Source of the DNA: an uncultured Oscillibacter sp.
GTDB lineage: Bacteria; Bacillota; Clostridia; Oscillospirales; Oscillospiraceae
Direction of reading: 5' to 3'
Assembly (NCBI GenBank): GCA_910576865.1
Contig: CAJTKE010000002.1
Location: 1 to 64,000, forward strand
DNA: 64,000 nt
Shown here: positions 1 to 9,669 of the stretch, one piece after another
Layout of the letters: the number at the start of each line of letters is the position of its first letter
Position numbering within the stretch: position 1 is the first letter of the stretch
The notes under the pieces: model-generated
Seen by the model: only the letters and a program-made list of their open reading frames with translations
What the model was told of the DNA's origin: nothing
Databases searched by the model: none
Program-made: the position numbers and the translations under genes

Positions 1-329
1 AGGTTCAGGATGGTGTCCATCATGCCGGGCATGGAGGCCCGGGCGCCGGAGCGGACGGAGACCAGCAGGGGGTTCTCCAGGTCACCGAACTTCTTGCCGG
101 TGATTCCCTCCATTTTGGTGATATACTCCATGATTTCGGCGAAGATTTCGTCATTGATCTTCTGGCCGTCCTCATAGTACTGGGTGCAGGCCTCGGTGGT
201 GATGGTGAAGCCCTGGGGGACGGGCAGGCCGATGTTGGTCATCTCGGCCAGGTTGGCGCCCTTGCCGCCCAGCAGCTCCCGCATGTTGGCGTTGCCTTCG
301 GTGAACAGGTAGCAGTACTTTTTGCTCAT
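1..329 (-). CDS. ppdK: Pyruvate, phosphate dikinase, N-terminal part (runs off left edge)
   Basis: The protein starts MSKKYCYLFTEGNANMRELL and continues with a GGKGANLAEM stretch and SVRSGARASMPGMMDT, which are hallmarks of the nucleotide-binding N-terminus of PpdK. The enzyme interconverts PEP, AMP and PPi with pyruvate, ATP and Pi in the cytoplasm and is common in anaerobic glycolysis. Only about 109 residues are inside the window; the central phospho-His and C-terminal PEP domains lie further left. The start ATG at 329-327 has GGAGG at 338-342. A promoter and a palindromic operator lie just upstream (386-441). The assignment is confident from the motifs. Confidence 0.95.
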   Translation of the reverse strand, partial: MSKKYCYLFTEGNANMRELLGGKGANLAEMTNIGLPVPQGFTITTEACTQYYEDGQKINDEIFAEIMEYITKMEGITGKKFGDLENPLLVSVRSGARASMPGMMDTILN

Positions 330-385
330 TTTCATTCCTCCGTTTTTCTTTGCGTTCGCTGGGCGGCGGTTCCCGCCGTCCGCTT

Positions 386-441
386 GGCAAACGTTTGCCT
401 AAATGCCTTACCATTATAATCGTTCATTTTCTGGAAAGCAA
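386..441 (-). promoter_or_regulatory. ppdK promoter with palindromic operator
   Basis: On the minus strand there is a -35 TTGCTT (441-436), a 17-bp spacer and a -10 TATAAT (418-413). Just downstream, at about +7 to +20, is a perfect 14-bp palindrome GGCAAACGTTTGCC (386-399). Its AAACGTTT core is typical of LacI-family operators and is related to CcpA cre sites, though it departs from the cre consensus at the ends. The position fits repression by steric block. The regulator is not identified. Confidence 0.6.
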
Positions 442-519
442 TACATAAATAGCATAAGAAATGGCTGGACATTTGAAACAATCTGCCCAAAATGGATAAG
501 AGGAGGGCGGAGGGCCCGG

Positions 520-548
520 TTGACATTTCCTCCTCCATGCCCCATAAT
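520..548 (+). promoter_or_regulatory. Promoter of coaW
   Basis: TTGACA (520-525), a 17-bp spacer and CATAAT (543-548), about 30 bp before the coaW start codon. This gives a short leader containing the AGGAGG ribosome site at 566-571. Confidence 0.6.
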
Positions 549-578
549 GGCGGGGAGAACACAACAGGAGGACGCGCC

Positions 579-1418
579 ATGAAAACCATCCTCGGCATCG
601 ATATCGGGGGCACCACGACGAAAATCGTGGGCCTTGACCGCACGGGAACCCTCCTCTCCACCCTTCGGGTCCAGGCGGAGGACCCCATCACCAGCCTCTA
701 CGGCGCTTTCGGCAGCTATCTCACCGGCAACCGCCTGACCCTGGCGGACGTGGAGCGGGTGGTGCTCACCGGCGTGGGGGCCTCCTTCGTGGAGGGGGAC
801 ATCTACGGCCTGCCCACCTGCAAGGTGGACGAGTTCTCCGCCAGCGGCACGGGGGCCCTGGCCATGAGCGGGCAGGAAAAGGCCGTGGTGGCCACCATGG
901 GCACCGGCACCGCCTTCCTCTTCGCCCAGCGGGGCATGGGCGTCCGGCACCTCTGCGGCAGCGGCATCGGCGGGGGCACCCTGGGGGGCCTCTGCCGGAA
1001 GCTGGTGGACATGGAGCGCTTCGGCCAGATCAAGAAGCTGGCGGAGCAGGGGGACCTGGGGAAGGTGGACCTGACCATCCGGGACATCACGCCGGACCCC
1101 GCCGCCACCCTGGACCCCACCCTCACCGCCGCCAACTTCGGCAACCTCTCCGAGGACGCCGCCCCCGCGGACCTCGCCGCCGGGGCCGTCAATCTGGTGC
1201 TCCAGGCCATCGGCACCATGACGGTGCTGGCCTGCCAGTGCTGTGAGACGGACACGGTGGTCCTGACGGGCTCCGTCACCACGTTGTCCCAGGCGAAGCC
1301 CAACTTCGAGAACTTCCAGCGGCTCTACGGCATCCGCTACATCATCCCGGAGCGGGCCACCTTCGCCACCGCCATCGGCGCGGGCCTCTGCAGCCTGGAA
1401 CAGAAGGCGGCGGGCTGA
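579..1418 (+). CDS. coaW: Type II pantothenate kinase
   Basis: A 279-residue ASKHA-fold kinase. The phosphate loop is GIDIGGTTTKIVGLD at the N-terminus; the protein also has GTGTAFLF, CGSGIGGGTLGGL and a C-terminal VLTGSVTT adenosine motif. This is the CoaW/type II PanK pattern, which makes 4'-phosphopantothenate in the first step of CoA synthesis and is usually not feedback-inhibited by CoA. The start ATG at 579 has AGGAGG 8 bp upstream; an in-frame upstream extension lacks a ribosome site. It overlaps the next gene by one base (TGATG), so the two are probably translationally coupled. Confidence 0.88.
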   Translation: MKTILGIDIGGTTTKIVGLDRTGTLLSTLRVQAEDPITSLYGAFGSYLTGNRLTLADVERVVLTGVGASFVEGDIYGLPTCKVDEFSASGTGALAMSGQEKAVVATMGTGTAFLFAQRGMGVRHLCGSGIGGGTLGGLCRKLVDMERFGQIKKLAEQGDLGKVDLTIRDITPDPAATLDPTLTAANFGNLSEDAAPADLAAGAVNLVLQAIGTMTVLACQCCETDTVVLTGSVTTLSQAKPNFENFQRLYGIRYIIPERATFATAIGAGLCSLEQKAAG

Positions 1419-1813
1419 TGGCGGACCTGGAAGCCCTGCGCCTGGCTGAGGCGTTTTTCGCCCGGAAGCCGGAGGCCCTGCCCTCCGTCCGGGCCTTCCT
1501 CCTGGGGGCCCTGGAGCGCTGGCCCGAGGCGGAGATTGTCACGCAAAAGTCCCAGGTGGGCCTCCGGGACCCCAGGCCCTTCTGCGCCCTGACGGCGCCG
1601 GGGAAGCATGTCAGGGGCCGGGCCACGCCCGGGGCGCTGCTGTCCCTGTTCCTGCCCCGGCCCCTGGAGGCGGACTGCCTGCTTCTGGCGGTGGAGGCCT
1701 GGCCCGGGCGGTTCACCAACCACCTGATTCTCCCGGCAGACCCGGCGGAGTTCCCGGAGGACCTCTGGGACTGGACCGCCGAGGCCCGGCGGTTCCGCTG
1801 CGGAAAAAATTGA
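1418..1813 (+). CDS. Small hypothetical protein, DUF5655-like
   Basis: A 131-residue protein whose ATG overlaps the coaW stop. It carries an RDPRPFCALT stretch and a basic KHVRGRAT patch, which loosely resemble DUF5655-type domains. It has no signal peptide or membrane segment. Its role is unknown; coupling to coaW suggests co-expression only. The domain call is a weak resemblance judged by eye. Confidence 0.6.
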   Translation: MADLEALRLAEAFFARKPEALPSVRAFLLGALERWPEAEIVTQKSQVGLRDPRPFCALTAPGKHVRGRATPGALLSLFLPRPLEADCLLLAVEAWPGRFTNHLILPADPAEFPEDLWDWTAEARRFRCGKN

Positions 1814-1823
1814 GGCCCCCGTC

Positions 1824-1852
1824 TTGCAAAAGCGGGGAAACTGGAGTATCAT
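1824..1852 (+). promoter_or_regulatory. Promoter of the nucleotidyltransferase gene
   Basis: TTGCAA (1824-1829), a 17-bp spacer and TATCAT (1847-1852) in the short gap after the DUF5655-like gene, reading toward the ATG at 1909. Confidence 0.5.
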
Positions 1853-1908
1853 AAAAAGAAAAGATCACCGGGCGGCTGGGCCCGGAGAAAGGGCAGGGGA
1901 ACTGGAGC

Positions 1909-2823
1909 ATGAAACTCTCCCTGGTCATCATGGCGGCGGGCCTGGGGTCCCGCTATGGCGGAAACAAGCAGGTGGACGGCATCGGCCCCCACGGGGAGAT
2001 TCTGATGGATTACGCCATCTACGACGCCCTCCGGGCGGGCTTCGGCAAGGTGGTGTTCATCATCAAGCCGGAGATGCGGGAGATGATGGAACGCCGCTGC
2101 GCCTGCCTGACCGGGAGGACCGGGCCGGACGGCGGTCCGGTGGAGGTCCGCCATGTTTACCAGGACTTCTCCTCCATCCCCGGCTTTTACAAAATCCCGG
2201 AGGGCCGGACCCGGCCCTTCGGCACGGTCCACGCCCTGCTCTGTGCCGCTAGAGCGGTGGAGGAGCCCTGCTGTGTCATCAACGCCGACGACTTCTATGG
2301 CCCGGACGCCTACCGGACCATGGCGCAGGCCCTCCGGAGCCTGCCCGAGGCGGGGCACGCCGCCATGGTGGGATATCTTCTGAAAAACACCGCCAGCCTC
2401 CACGGCACCGTCACCCGGGGCCTGTGCGTCCGGCGGGAGGGCTTCCTGGACAGCGTCCAGGAGACCCGGAACATCCAGCTCTATCCCGACGGGACCCTGC
2501 GGGATCTGGGCAATGACCGGCTTCTGGACCCGGACGCTCTGGTGTCCATGAATTTCTGGGGCTTCATGCCCTCGATTTTCCCCGTTCTCCGGCGGGACTT
2601 CGAGGAGTTCCTCCGCTCCGCCGGGGATGATCCCCGGGCCGAGCGCCTGCTGCCCGAGATGGTGGACGACCAGATCCGGCGGGGCGGGCTGAAGGTCTCC
2701 GTTCTCTCCTCCGCCGGCCAGTGGTTCGGCATGACCTACCGGGAGGACCGGGAGGCCGTGGCCCGGGCCCTGAGGGAGCTCCACGAGAGCGGGGAATATC
2801 CGGAGCGCCTCTGGGAGGCATAA
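1909..2823 (+). CDS. NDP-sugar pyrophosphorylase-like nucleotidyltransferase
   Basis: A 304-residue protein starting MKLSLVIMAAGLGSRYGGNK, the signature nucleotide-binding loop of sugar-1-phosphate nucleotidyltransferases. It continues with PHGEILMDYAIYDA and the metal-binding region VINADDFYG. It would activate a sugar phosphate with NTP in the cytoplasm. The substrate cannot be read from the sequence; related genes are often annotated as nucleotidyltransferase or UTP-glucose-1-phosphate uridylyltransferase-like. It has its own promoter and is followed by a secreted hydrolase gene. Confidence 0.8.
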   Translation: MKLSLVIMAAGLGSRYGGNKQVDGIGPHGEILMDYAIYDALRAGFGKVVFIIKPEMREMMERRCACLTGRTGPDGGPVEVRHVYQDFSSIPGFYKIPEGRTRPFGTVHALLCAARAVEEPCCVINADDFYGPDAYRTMAQALRSLPEAGHAAMVGYLLKNTASLHGTVTRGLCVRREGFLDSVQETRNIQLYPDGTLRDLGNDRLLDPDALVSMNFWGFMPSIFPVLRRDFEEFLRSAGDDPRAERLLPEMVDDQIRRGGLKVSVLSSAGQWFGMTYREDREAVARALRELHESGEYPERLWEA

Positions 2824-2980
2824 GCGCCGGCGGGGCCGCATAGGCTGGACAAGGCGGGGGACGGGAGGCCGTTCTCCCGCGTCCGTCCGCCCGGGGCTTC
2901 GACAAAAACCGGCAGGTTTCGACAGGATGATTTCCGGCCCCAGGTGGCCGGGTGGACGATAGATGAGGAAGGGATCGTTT

Positions 2981-3847
2981 ATGGAAAAACCGCGCGAGGG
3001 CGGCGGACGCCGCCGTCTGCCCGCCGTCATGGCTCTGGCCGCGGCGCTGCTGCTGGCCACCGGAGCGCCCGGCGGGGCGGTGATGGGCTCTCCCCTGGCG
3101 GAGGCGGCGGAGCCCGTGCTTTACAAGGCCGCTCCCGCCGCCGCGAGAAACAAGGCCGAGCCGGTGGTGAAGACCAAGGCCCTGCCGGAGCGGGAGGAGG
3201 AGACGGCGCCCTGCCCCCTGCCGGAGACGGCGGCGGTGGAGGATACATATTTTGACGGCGCGCTGTTCCTGGGGGACTCCAGGACGGAGGGGCTCTCCCT
3301 GTACAGCGGGCTGAAAACCGGGCACTTCTACACCACGGTGGGGGCCACGGTGGAGTCCGTGTTCTCCAAGAAGAATTTCCCCGCCGGGAGCGGGGAGAAG
3401 GTCCCCCTGCTGGACGCCGCGGCGGAGCAGGACTGTGACAAGATCTATGTCATGCTGGGCATCAACGAGCTGGGCTGGTCCAAAACCAAGACCTATCACG
3501 ACCAGTACGCCAAGCTCATCGACCGGCTTCGGGAGGACCACCCGGAGGCCAAGATCGTCCTCCAGTCCATCCCCCCCGTCAGCGCCAAACAGGAGGCCAA
3601 AAAGACCTATGTGAACAACGGCCGGATCGCCGACTACAACGAGGTGATCAAAACCCTGGCGGAGGAGAAGGGATGTTACTTCCTGGACGTGGCGGCCTGC
3701 CTCACCGGGGAGGGCGGCGTGCTGCCAGTGAAGCAGACCACCGACGGCATCCACTTCAACGTCTCCGGGTGCAGGACCTGGCTGGACTACCTTCGGACCC
3801 ACAGCCTGGAGGACGACGCCATCGCCGCCGCCCTGGAGAAGGGCTGA
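2981..3847 (+). CDS. Secreted SGNH/GDSL-type hydrolase
   Basis: About 288 residues. A basic start followed by the hydrophobic stretch VMALAAALLLATGAP is a likely signal peptide or N-terminal anchor, then a low-complexity linker. The SGNH block I is FLGDSRTEGL (catalytic Ser), block III is GINELGW (Asn), and the catalytic Asp/His pair is DGIHFN near the C-terminus. It probably deacylates an extracellular glycan or lipid. The ATG at 2981 is preferred over the in-frame one at 2963 because AGGAAGGG sits 7 bp before it. Confidence 0.8.
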   Translation: MEKPREGGGRRRLPAVMALAAALLLATGAPGGAVMGSPLAEAAEPVLYKAAPAAARNKAEPVVKTKALPEREEETAPCPLPETAAVEDTYFDGALFLGDSRTEGLSLYSGLKTGHFYTTVGATVESVFSKKNFPAGSGEKVPLLDAAAEQDCDKIYVMLGINELGWSKTKTYHDQYAKLIDRLREDHPEAKIVLQSIPPVSAKQEAKKTYVNNGRIADYNEVIKTLAEEKGCYFLDVAACLTGEGGVLPVKQTTDGIHFNVSGCRTWLDYLRTHSLEDDAIAAALEKG

Positions 3848-3870
3848 GGCGGGACATCAGAAAAACAAAA

Positions 3871-3897
3871 GGCAGAGACGAAAGTCTCTGCCTTTTT
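3871..3897 (+). terminator. Intrinsic terminator between convergent genes
   Basis: A perfect 9-bp stem (3871-3879 with 3884-3892), a GAAA tetraloop and five Ts. Upstream As allow it to work on the minus strand too, so it can end both the SGNH gene and the dehydratase operon. Confidence 0.9.
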
Positions 3898-3904
3898 CGC
3901 GGTC

Positions 3905-5245
<1,341 letters not shown>

Positions 5246-5249
5246 AAGC

Positions 5250-8159
5250 TCACTCCTTCTCATCCAAAGCGGCGAAGAGGCTCCGCAGGCGGATGCGCAC
5301 CGCGCCCAGGTTGGTGATTTCGTCAATTTTCAATTCCGTGTACAGCTTTCCTCCGGCCTGGAGAATGGCCTGGGTCTCGTCCGTCGTGATGGCGTCCACG
5401 CCGCAGCCGAAGCTGACCAGCTGCACCAGATCACAGTCCCGGTGCTCCACGCAGTACCGGGCGGCGGCGTAGAGCCGGGAGTGGTAGGTCCACTGGTTCA
5501 GCACCGTGGTGGGGAATTTGTCCACCAGACCGGAGACGGAGTCCTCCGTCACCACCGCCGCGCCGAAGCGGGTGATCAGGGTGTCGATGCCGTGGTTGAC
5601 CTCCGGGTCCACGTGGTAGGGCCGGCCCGCCAGGACGATGATGCGCCGCCCCTCGGCCCGGGCCTGCTCCATGATGCGGACGCCCTCCCGGCGGACCTGG
5701 GCCATGTGGTGGGCGTACTCGGCGTAGGCGGCGTCGCTGGCCTCCCGGACCTCGGTCTTGGAGATGTCCGGAAAGTGCCGCCGGAGGATTTCGGTGATCT
5801 TCCTGGTGAAGTCCTTGGGCCGGTGGAGGCCCACGTAGTCGTAGATGAATTTGGTGTCTTTGATTTCGGGGCAGTTCCCGGCGATGACCTCCGGGTAGTA
5901 GGCCACCACGGGGCAGTTGTAGTGGTTGTCCCCCAGGCCCTCGTCAATGTTGTAGGTCATGCAGGGGTAAAAGATGGTGTCCAGGCCCAGCTTGCTGAGA
6001 AACTGGATGTGTCCGTGGGCCAGTTTGGCCGGAAAACAGGCGGTGTCGCTGGGAATGGTGGCCTGGCCCTTCAGATACAGGTCCCGGCTGGACAGGGGGC
6101 TGTGGTACACGGCGAAGCCCAGCTTCGTGAAAAAGGCGTGCCAGAAGGGGAGGAGCTCCCACATGTTCAGGCACAGGGGGATGCCGATCTTCCCCCGTTT
6201 CCCGGGCACGGGCTTGTAGCTCAGGATCAGCTTCCGCTTGCAGGCGTACAGGTTCCGCTCCCCGCTGTCGGCCTTGCCGGTGACGGGGCGGTCGCAGCGG
6301 TTTCCGCTGATGAAGGTCTCCCCTCCCGCGAAGGTGTTGACCGTCAGCTGGCAGTTGTTGCCGCACAGGCCGCAGACCCGGCTCTCCGTCTCCTGGGAGA
6401 AGTTCGCCAGGGCCTCCCGGTCCAGCAGGGCGCTGGACTGCCCGGGGACGGCCCTGCCCCGGCCGTAGAGGGCGGCGCCGAAGGCCCCCATCAGCCCGGC
6501 GATGTCCGGGCGGATGACCTCCACGCCCATCTCCTTCTCAAAGGCCCGGAGGACGGCCTCGTTGTAAAAGGTGCCCCCCTGGACCACCACGTTCCGCCCC
6601 AGCTCCTCGGGGCTGGCGGCCCGGATGACCTTGTAGATGGCGTTTTTCACCACGGAGATGGAGAGGCCCGCGGAGATGTTCTCCACGCTGGCCCCGTCCT
6701 TCTGGGCCTGTTTCACGCTGGAGTTCATGAAGACGGTGCAGCGGCTCCCCAGGTCCACGGGCCGGTCCGCGAAGAGGCCCAGCCTGGCGAAGTCCTTCAC
6801 GTCATGGCCCAGGGCCTGGGCGAAGGTCTGGAGGAAGCTGCCGCAGCCGGAGGAGCAGGCCTCGTTGAGGAAGATGTTGCTGATGGCCCCGTCCTCGATT
6901 TTGAAGCATTTCATGTCCTGCCCGCCGATGTCGATGATGAAGTCCACATTGGGCAGGAAGTGCCGGGCGGCGGTGAAGTGGGCCACGGTCTCCACCACGC
7001 CGTAGTCGGCGTGAAAGGCGTTTTTCGCCAAGTCCTCGCCGTAGCCGGTGGTGGTGACGGAGGCCACCTGAAGGGCCGGATGTTCGTCATAGAGCTGTTG
7101 GAGCACGCCCCGGATCAGCGGCACGGGGCTGCCCAGGTTGGGCCGGTAGTCCGTGAACAGCAGCCGGGCCTCCTGGTCGATGACCGCCACCTTCACGGTG
7201 GTGGACCCGGAGTCGATGCCGATGTGGACCGGGGCGGCGTAGTCCGGGCCGAAGGGGGCCCGGTCCACCCTGGCTTTGGCGTGGCGGGCCTGGAAGGTCT
7301 CGTACTCCTCCTGATTCTGGAACAGCGGCGGCTGGCTCCGGTAGGTCTCGGAGGCCCCCCGCTGCCGGAGGCGGTCCGCCACGTCCTGCAGGTCAAAGCT
7401 CTGGTCGGCGTAGAACGCCGCCCCCAGGGCCACGAACAGCAGGCTGTTCTCCGGGCAGGTCCCGGTGACGCCCAGGGTCTTGTCAAAGCTCTCCCGGAGG
7501 CACCGGGAGAAGGTCAGCGGCCCGCCCAGATACAGGACGTTCCCCTTGATGGGCCGCCCCTGGGCAAGGCCCGCGATGGTCTGGTTCACCACCGCCTGAT
7601 AGATGCTGGCGGCGATGTCCGTGGCTTTCGCCCCCTGGTTGATGAGGGGCTGGACGTCGCTCTTGGCGAAGACGCCGCAGCGGGAGGCGATGGTGTAGGT
7701 CTTTTCCGCCTCCAATGCGGCGGTGTCCATCTCGTCGGCGGTCATTTTCAGCAGGGTCGCCATCTGGTCGATGAAGGCCCCGGTGCCCCCGGCGCAGGAG
7801 CCGTTCATCCGGACCTCCATGCCGCCGGTGAGGAAGAGGATCTTGGCGTCCTCGCCCCCCAGCTCGATGACCACGTCGGTGCCCGGGGCCAGCCGGTTCG
7901 CGGCCACCCGGGTGGCGAAGACCTCCTGGACGAAGGGCACGCCCACGCTCTCCGCCATGCCCATGCCGGCGGAGCCGGAGATGGCCAGCTCGGCCCTGCG
8001 GCCGGGGACAAACTGCCCGGCCACCCGGCGGAGCAGCTCCTCGGACTTCTCCAGGATGTGGCTGAAGTGCCGCTCGTAGGTGCTGTATACGATGTTGTCC
8101 GCGCCGTCCAGCACCACGCATTTGATGGTGGTGGACCCCACGTCAAGGCCGATCTTCAA
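5250..8159 (-). CDS. Acyl-CoA dehydratase activase, double activase domain plus DUF2229
   Basis: A 969-residue protein. The first BadF/BadG/HgdC ATPase domain (residues 1-265) has GLDVGSTTIK and the Cys positions GSCAGGTGAF and SRCGVFAKSD, which ligate a bridging [4Fe-4S] in HgdC. The second domain (about 312-560) has GIDSGSTTVK, DIGGQDMKC and ACSSGCGS. A VCGLCGNNC cysteine cluster lies near 596-604, then a DUF2229-like C-terminus. It should use ATP to inject an electron into the dehydratase. The start is TTG at 8159, chosen because AAAGGAGGAG sits at 8166-8175 and the family N-terminus begins exactly there. Confidence 0.85.
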   Translation of the reverse strand: MKIGLDVGSTTIKCVVLDGADNIVYSTYERHFSHILEKSEELLRRVAGQFVPGRRAELAISGSAGMGMAESVGVPFVQEVFATRVAANRLAPGTDVVIELGGEDAKILFLTGGMEVRMNGSCAGGTGAFIDQMATLLKMTADEMDTAALEAEKTYTIASRCGVFAKSDVQPLINQGAKATDIAASIYQAVVNQTIAGLAQGRPIKGNVLYLGGPLTFSRCLRESFDKTLGVTGTCPENSLLFVALGAAFYADQSFDLQDVADRLRQRGASETYRSQPPLFQNQEEYETFQARHAKARVDRAPFGPDYAAPVHIGIDSGSTTVKVAVIDQEARLLFTDYRPNLGSPVPLIRGVLQQLYDEHPALQVASVTTTGYGEDLAKNAFHADYGVVETVAHFTAARHFLPNVDFIIDIGGQDMKCFKIEDGAISNIFLNEACSSGCGSFLQTFAQALGHDVKDFARLGLFADRPVDLGSRCTVFMNSSVKQAQKDGASVENISAGLSISVVKNAIYKVIRAASPEELGRNVVVQGGTFYNEAVLRAFEKEMGVEVIRPDIAGLMGAFGAALYGRGRAVPGQSSALLDREALANFSQETESRVCGLCGNNCQLTVNTFAGGETFISGNRCDRPVTGKADSGERNLYACKRKLILSYKPVPGKRGKIGIPLCLNMWELLPFWHAFFTKLGFAVYHSPLSSRDLYLKGQATIPSDTACFPAKLAHGHIQFLSKLGLDTIFYPCMTYNIDEGLGDNHYNCPVVAYYPEVIAGNCPEIKDTKFIYDYVGLHRPKDFTRKITEILRRHFPDISKTEVREASDAAYAEYAHHMAQVRREGVRIMEQARAEGRRIIVLAGRPYHVDPEVNHGIDTLITRFGAAVVTEDSVSGLVDKFPTTVLNQWTYHSRLYAAARYCVEHRDCDLVQLVSFGCGVDAITTDETQAILQAGGKLYTELKIDEITNLGAVRIRLRSLFAALDEKE

Positions 8160-8233
8160 ACAGTGCTCCTCCTTTGGGAAAACGATTGCCCGCCGCATTT
8201 CCGGCAGGAACCACAAGATATCATATCGTTGGT

Positions 8234-8262
8234 ATCATACACGCTTTCGACGGATTTTTCAA
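8234..8262 (-). promoter_or_regulatory. Promoter of the activase-dehydratase operon
   Basis: Minus strand: TTGAAA (8262-8257), exactly 17 bp, TATGAT (8239-8234), about 75 bp before the TTG start. It lies just outside the left prophage boundary, so integration leaves it intact. Confidence 0.75.
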
Positions 8263-8288
8263 TCGGAAATGCCTTGCAAAACTGTAAA

Positions 8289-8300
8289 GAACCCGTTAAA
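8289..8300. repeat. Candidate attL core (12-bp direct repeat)
   Basis: GAACCCGTTAAA occurs here and again at 45141-45152 in the same orientation, flanking everything phage-like. The gap from here to the integrase stop (8301-8452) is AT-rich and gene-free, as expected for an attP arm. A 12-bp exact match between two short flanks is unlikely by chance but is not proof. Confidence 0.55.
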
Positions 8301-8452
8301 CTTTTTACTTTCACACCAGTTTCGTCCGATGGCCTTGGACGCCTAGAGTCGCAAAGGATATATACCTATCACCCTATGCAAAACAGCGTGTGTTTATGTA
8401 ATTCGCCGTCATATAAACCGACACAGAATCTACACAGGAAATGACCGGGGAT

Positions 8453-9532
8453 TCACTGCACCGCCGCCAAATGAGCGGCCAGCTTTTCAGCTCCGGTGGC
8501 CCTTCTGGTCTCTCTCAGATGCGTGTAGACCTTTTCCAGCACCTCCGGCGTGTCGCCGCAGATTTCCGCCGCTTGACGGATATCCAGACCAGCCTCATAG
8601 CAGAGCGTGGCGAAGGAGTGCCGAAGGCAGTGCGGAGTAATGGGGCATACCTCCTTTTCCTCGCCGCCGTCGTAATGGATGACATCCACAAAGCCGACGC
8701 TCCGGCAGTACTCCCGCCAGCGTCTTTGGAGCTCCCCCTGCTTCATGAATTCTCCGTCCTTGCCAGGGAAGATGATCCCAACCCGATCCCTGGGCAGCGC
8801 CTCCGCCAGAGGGGCCAGCAGGGGAACCTCCCGGATGCCGTTCTCGCTCTTGGTGAAATAATCCATGTGGGGCCGGTTGCAGTAGGCATAGCTCAATTTC
8901 TTCTCCACCCGGATCACGCCCCGTTCCCGGTCAATGTCGGAATAGGAGAGGGCCAGAGCCTCGCCACGGCGAAGGCCGGTATAGAGGAGGAAATAGGCAA
9001 ACAGCCCGAAAGGTGCCTTATCCCAATTGGCACGGACAACGGCCTCCTGTTCCTCCGTGAGGGCGGTCCGCTCCTTCCTGGGGAGCCCCCTGGACTTCTT
9101 CACCTCCGTGGCCGGGTTGACGTCGATGTCCCCCTGGAGCACGGCGTGGGAGAAGATCATCTTGAGGACGGAAAGCTCCGTCTGGACGCTGGCCCCGGCC
9201 CGTCCCTGCTTCTCAAAGGCCACAATGTACCGTTTGACATCCAGGGGCCTGATCTCGCGCACAGGGCCCTGGAAATGGCCCTTGAGCCGGTTGACAACCA
9301 TACGGTAGACCCGTCGGGTGCTCTCCCGAATGACGGCCTCGTGTTCCCGCTCCCACTCGTCGGCGACGACGGAGAAGGACCGGCCCACACTCACCTCCTC
9401 CCGGTACTCCAGCATCTTCCGGTCCACCTCCCGGCAGGTCTTGCCCCGAAAGGCCACGCGCTTGCCGTTGATGGTGCGGATGGCCTCAAACAAACCGTCC
9501 GGCCTTTGATAGTATTTCTGCTTTTTCACCAT
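8453..9532 (-). CDS. int: Tyrosine site-specific recombinase (prophage integrase)
   Basis: 359 residues: an N-terminal arm-binding region (about 1-45), a core-binding helical domain (about 50-145) and a catalytic domain. Catalytic residues visible are R188 (TGLRRGEAL), K228 (TKSENG), H301 and R304 (PHCLRHSF) and the nucleophile Y336 (VYTHL). The second His/Trp site, normally LGH, reads CGD (D327). The ATG at 9532 has AAGGAGG upstream; the longer in-frame upstream stretch is not protein-like. It sits at the prophage edge next to the 12-bp repeat, as integrases do. Confidence 0.93.
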   Translation of the reverse strand: MVKKQKYYQRPDGLFEAIRTINGKRVAFRGKTCREVDRKMLEYREEVSVGRSFSVVADEWEREHEAVIRESTRRVYRMVVNRLKGHFQGPVREIRPLDVKRYIVAFEKQGRAGASVQTELSVLKMIFSHAVLQGDIDVNPATEVKKSRGLPRKERTALTEEQEAVVRANWDKAPFGLFAYFLLYTGLRRGEALALSYSDIDRERGVIRVEKKLSYAYCNRPHMDYFTKSENGIREVPLLAPLAEALPRDRVGIIFPGKDGEFMKQGELQRRWREYCRSVGFVDVIHYDGGEEKEVCPITPHCLRHSFATLCYEAGLDIRQAAEICGDTPEVLEKVYTHLRETRRATGAEKLAAHLAAVQ

Positions 9533-9551
9533 GATTGGCCTCCTTTTCTTC

Positions 9552-9580
9552 TTGCGAATCCCCGGAGGCTGTGCTATAAT
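9552..9580 (+). promoter_or_regulatory. Promoter for a candidate small RNA
   Basis: TTGCGA (9552-9557), 17 bp, TATAAT (9575-9580) on the plus strand, opposite to integrase and mazEF. No protein gene follows; a strong terminator lies about 80 bp downstream. Confidence 0.5.
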
Positions 9581-9586
9581 GTGTGC

Positions 9587-9668
9587 ACTACCCCCTGGGC
9601 TTCTTGACTGGGTGCTTTGGGCTGGTACGTCGTCCCTGGGAGGGGTAGGAGCCTCCCAGGGACTTTTT
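9587..9668 (+). ncRNA. Candidate small RNA between integrase and mazF
   Basis: The predicted transcript of about 80 nt starts after the TATAAT at 9575-9580. It ends at a perfect 12-bp stem (9632-9643 with 9652-9663) followed by five Ts. It has no ribosome site or open frame. It is antisense to the gap between mazF and int, so it could block readthrough or translation of int, or act in trans. The promoter and terminator are seen; the RNA itself is inferred. Confidence 0.4.
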
Positions 9669-9669
9669 A

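Noticed and set aside
5442..8444. A 1000-codon plus-strand frame
   Set aside because: Antisense shadow of the activase gene.
8448..8455. GGATTCAC as an alternative att repeat (also at 45177-45184)
   Set aside because: Only 8 bp, overlaps the integrase stop and would cut the queH promoter; the 12-bp repeat is better.
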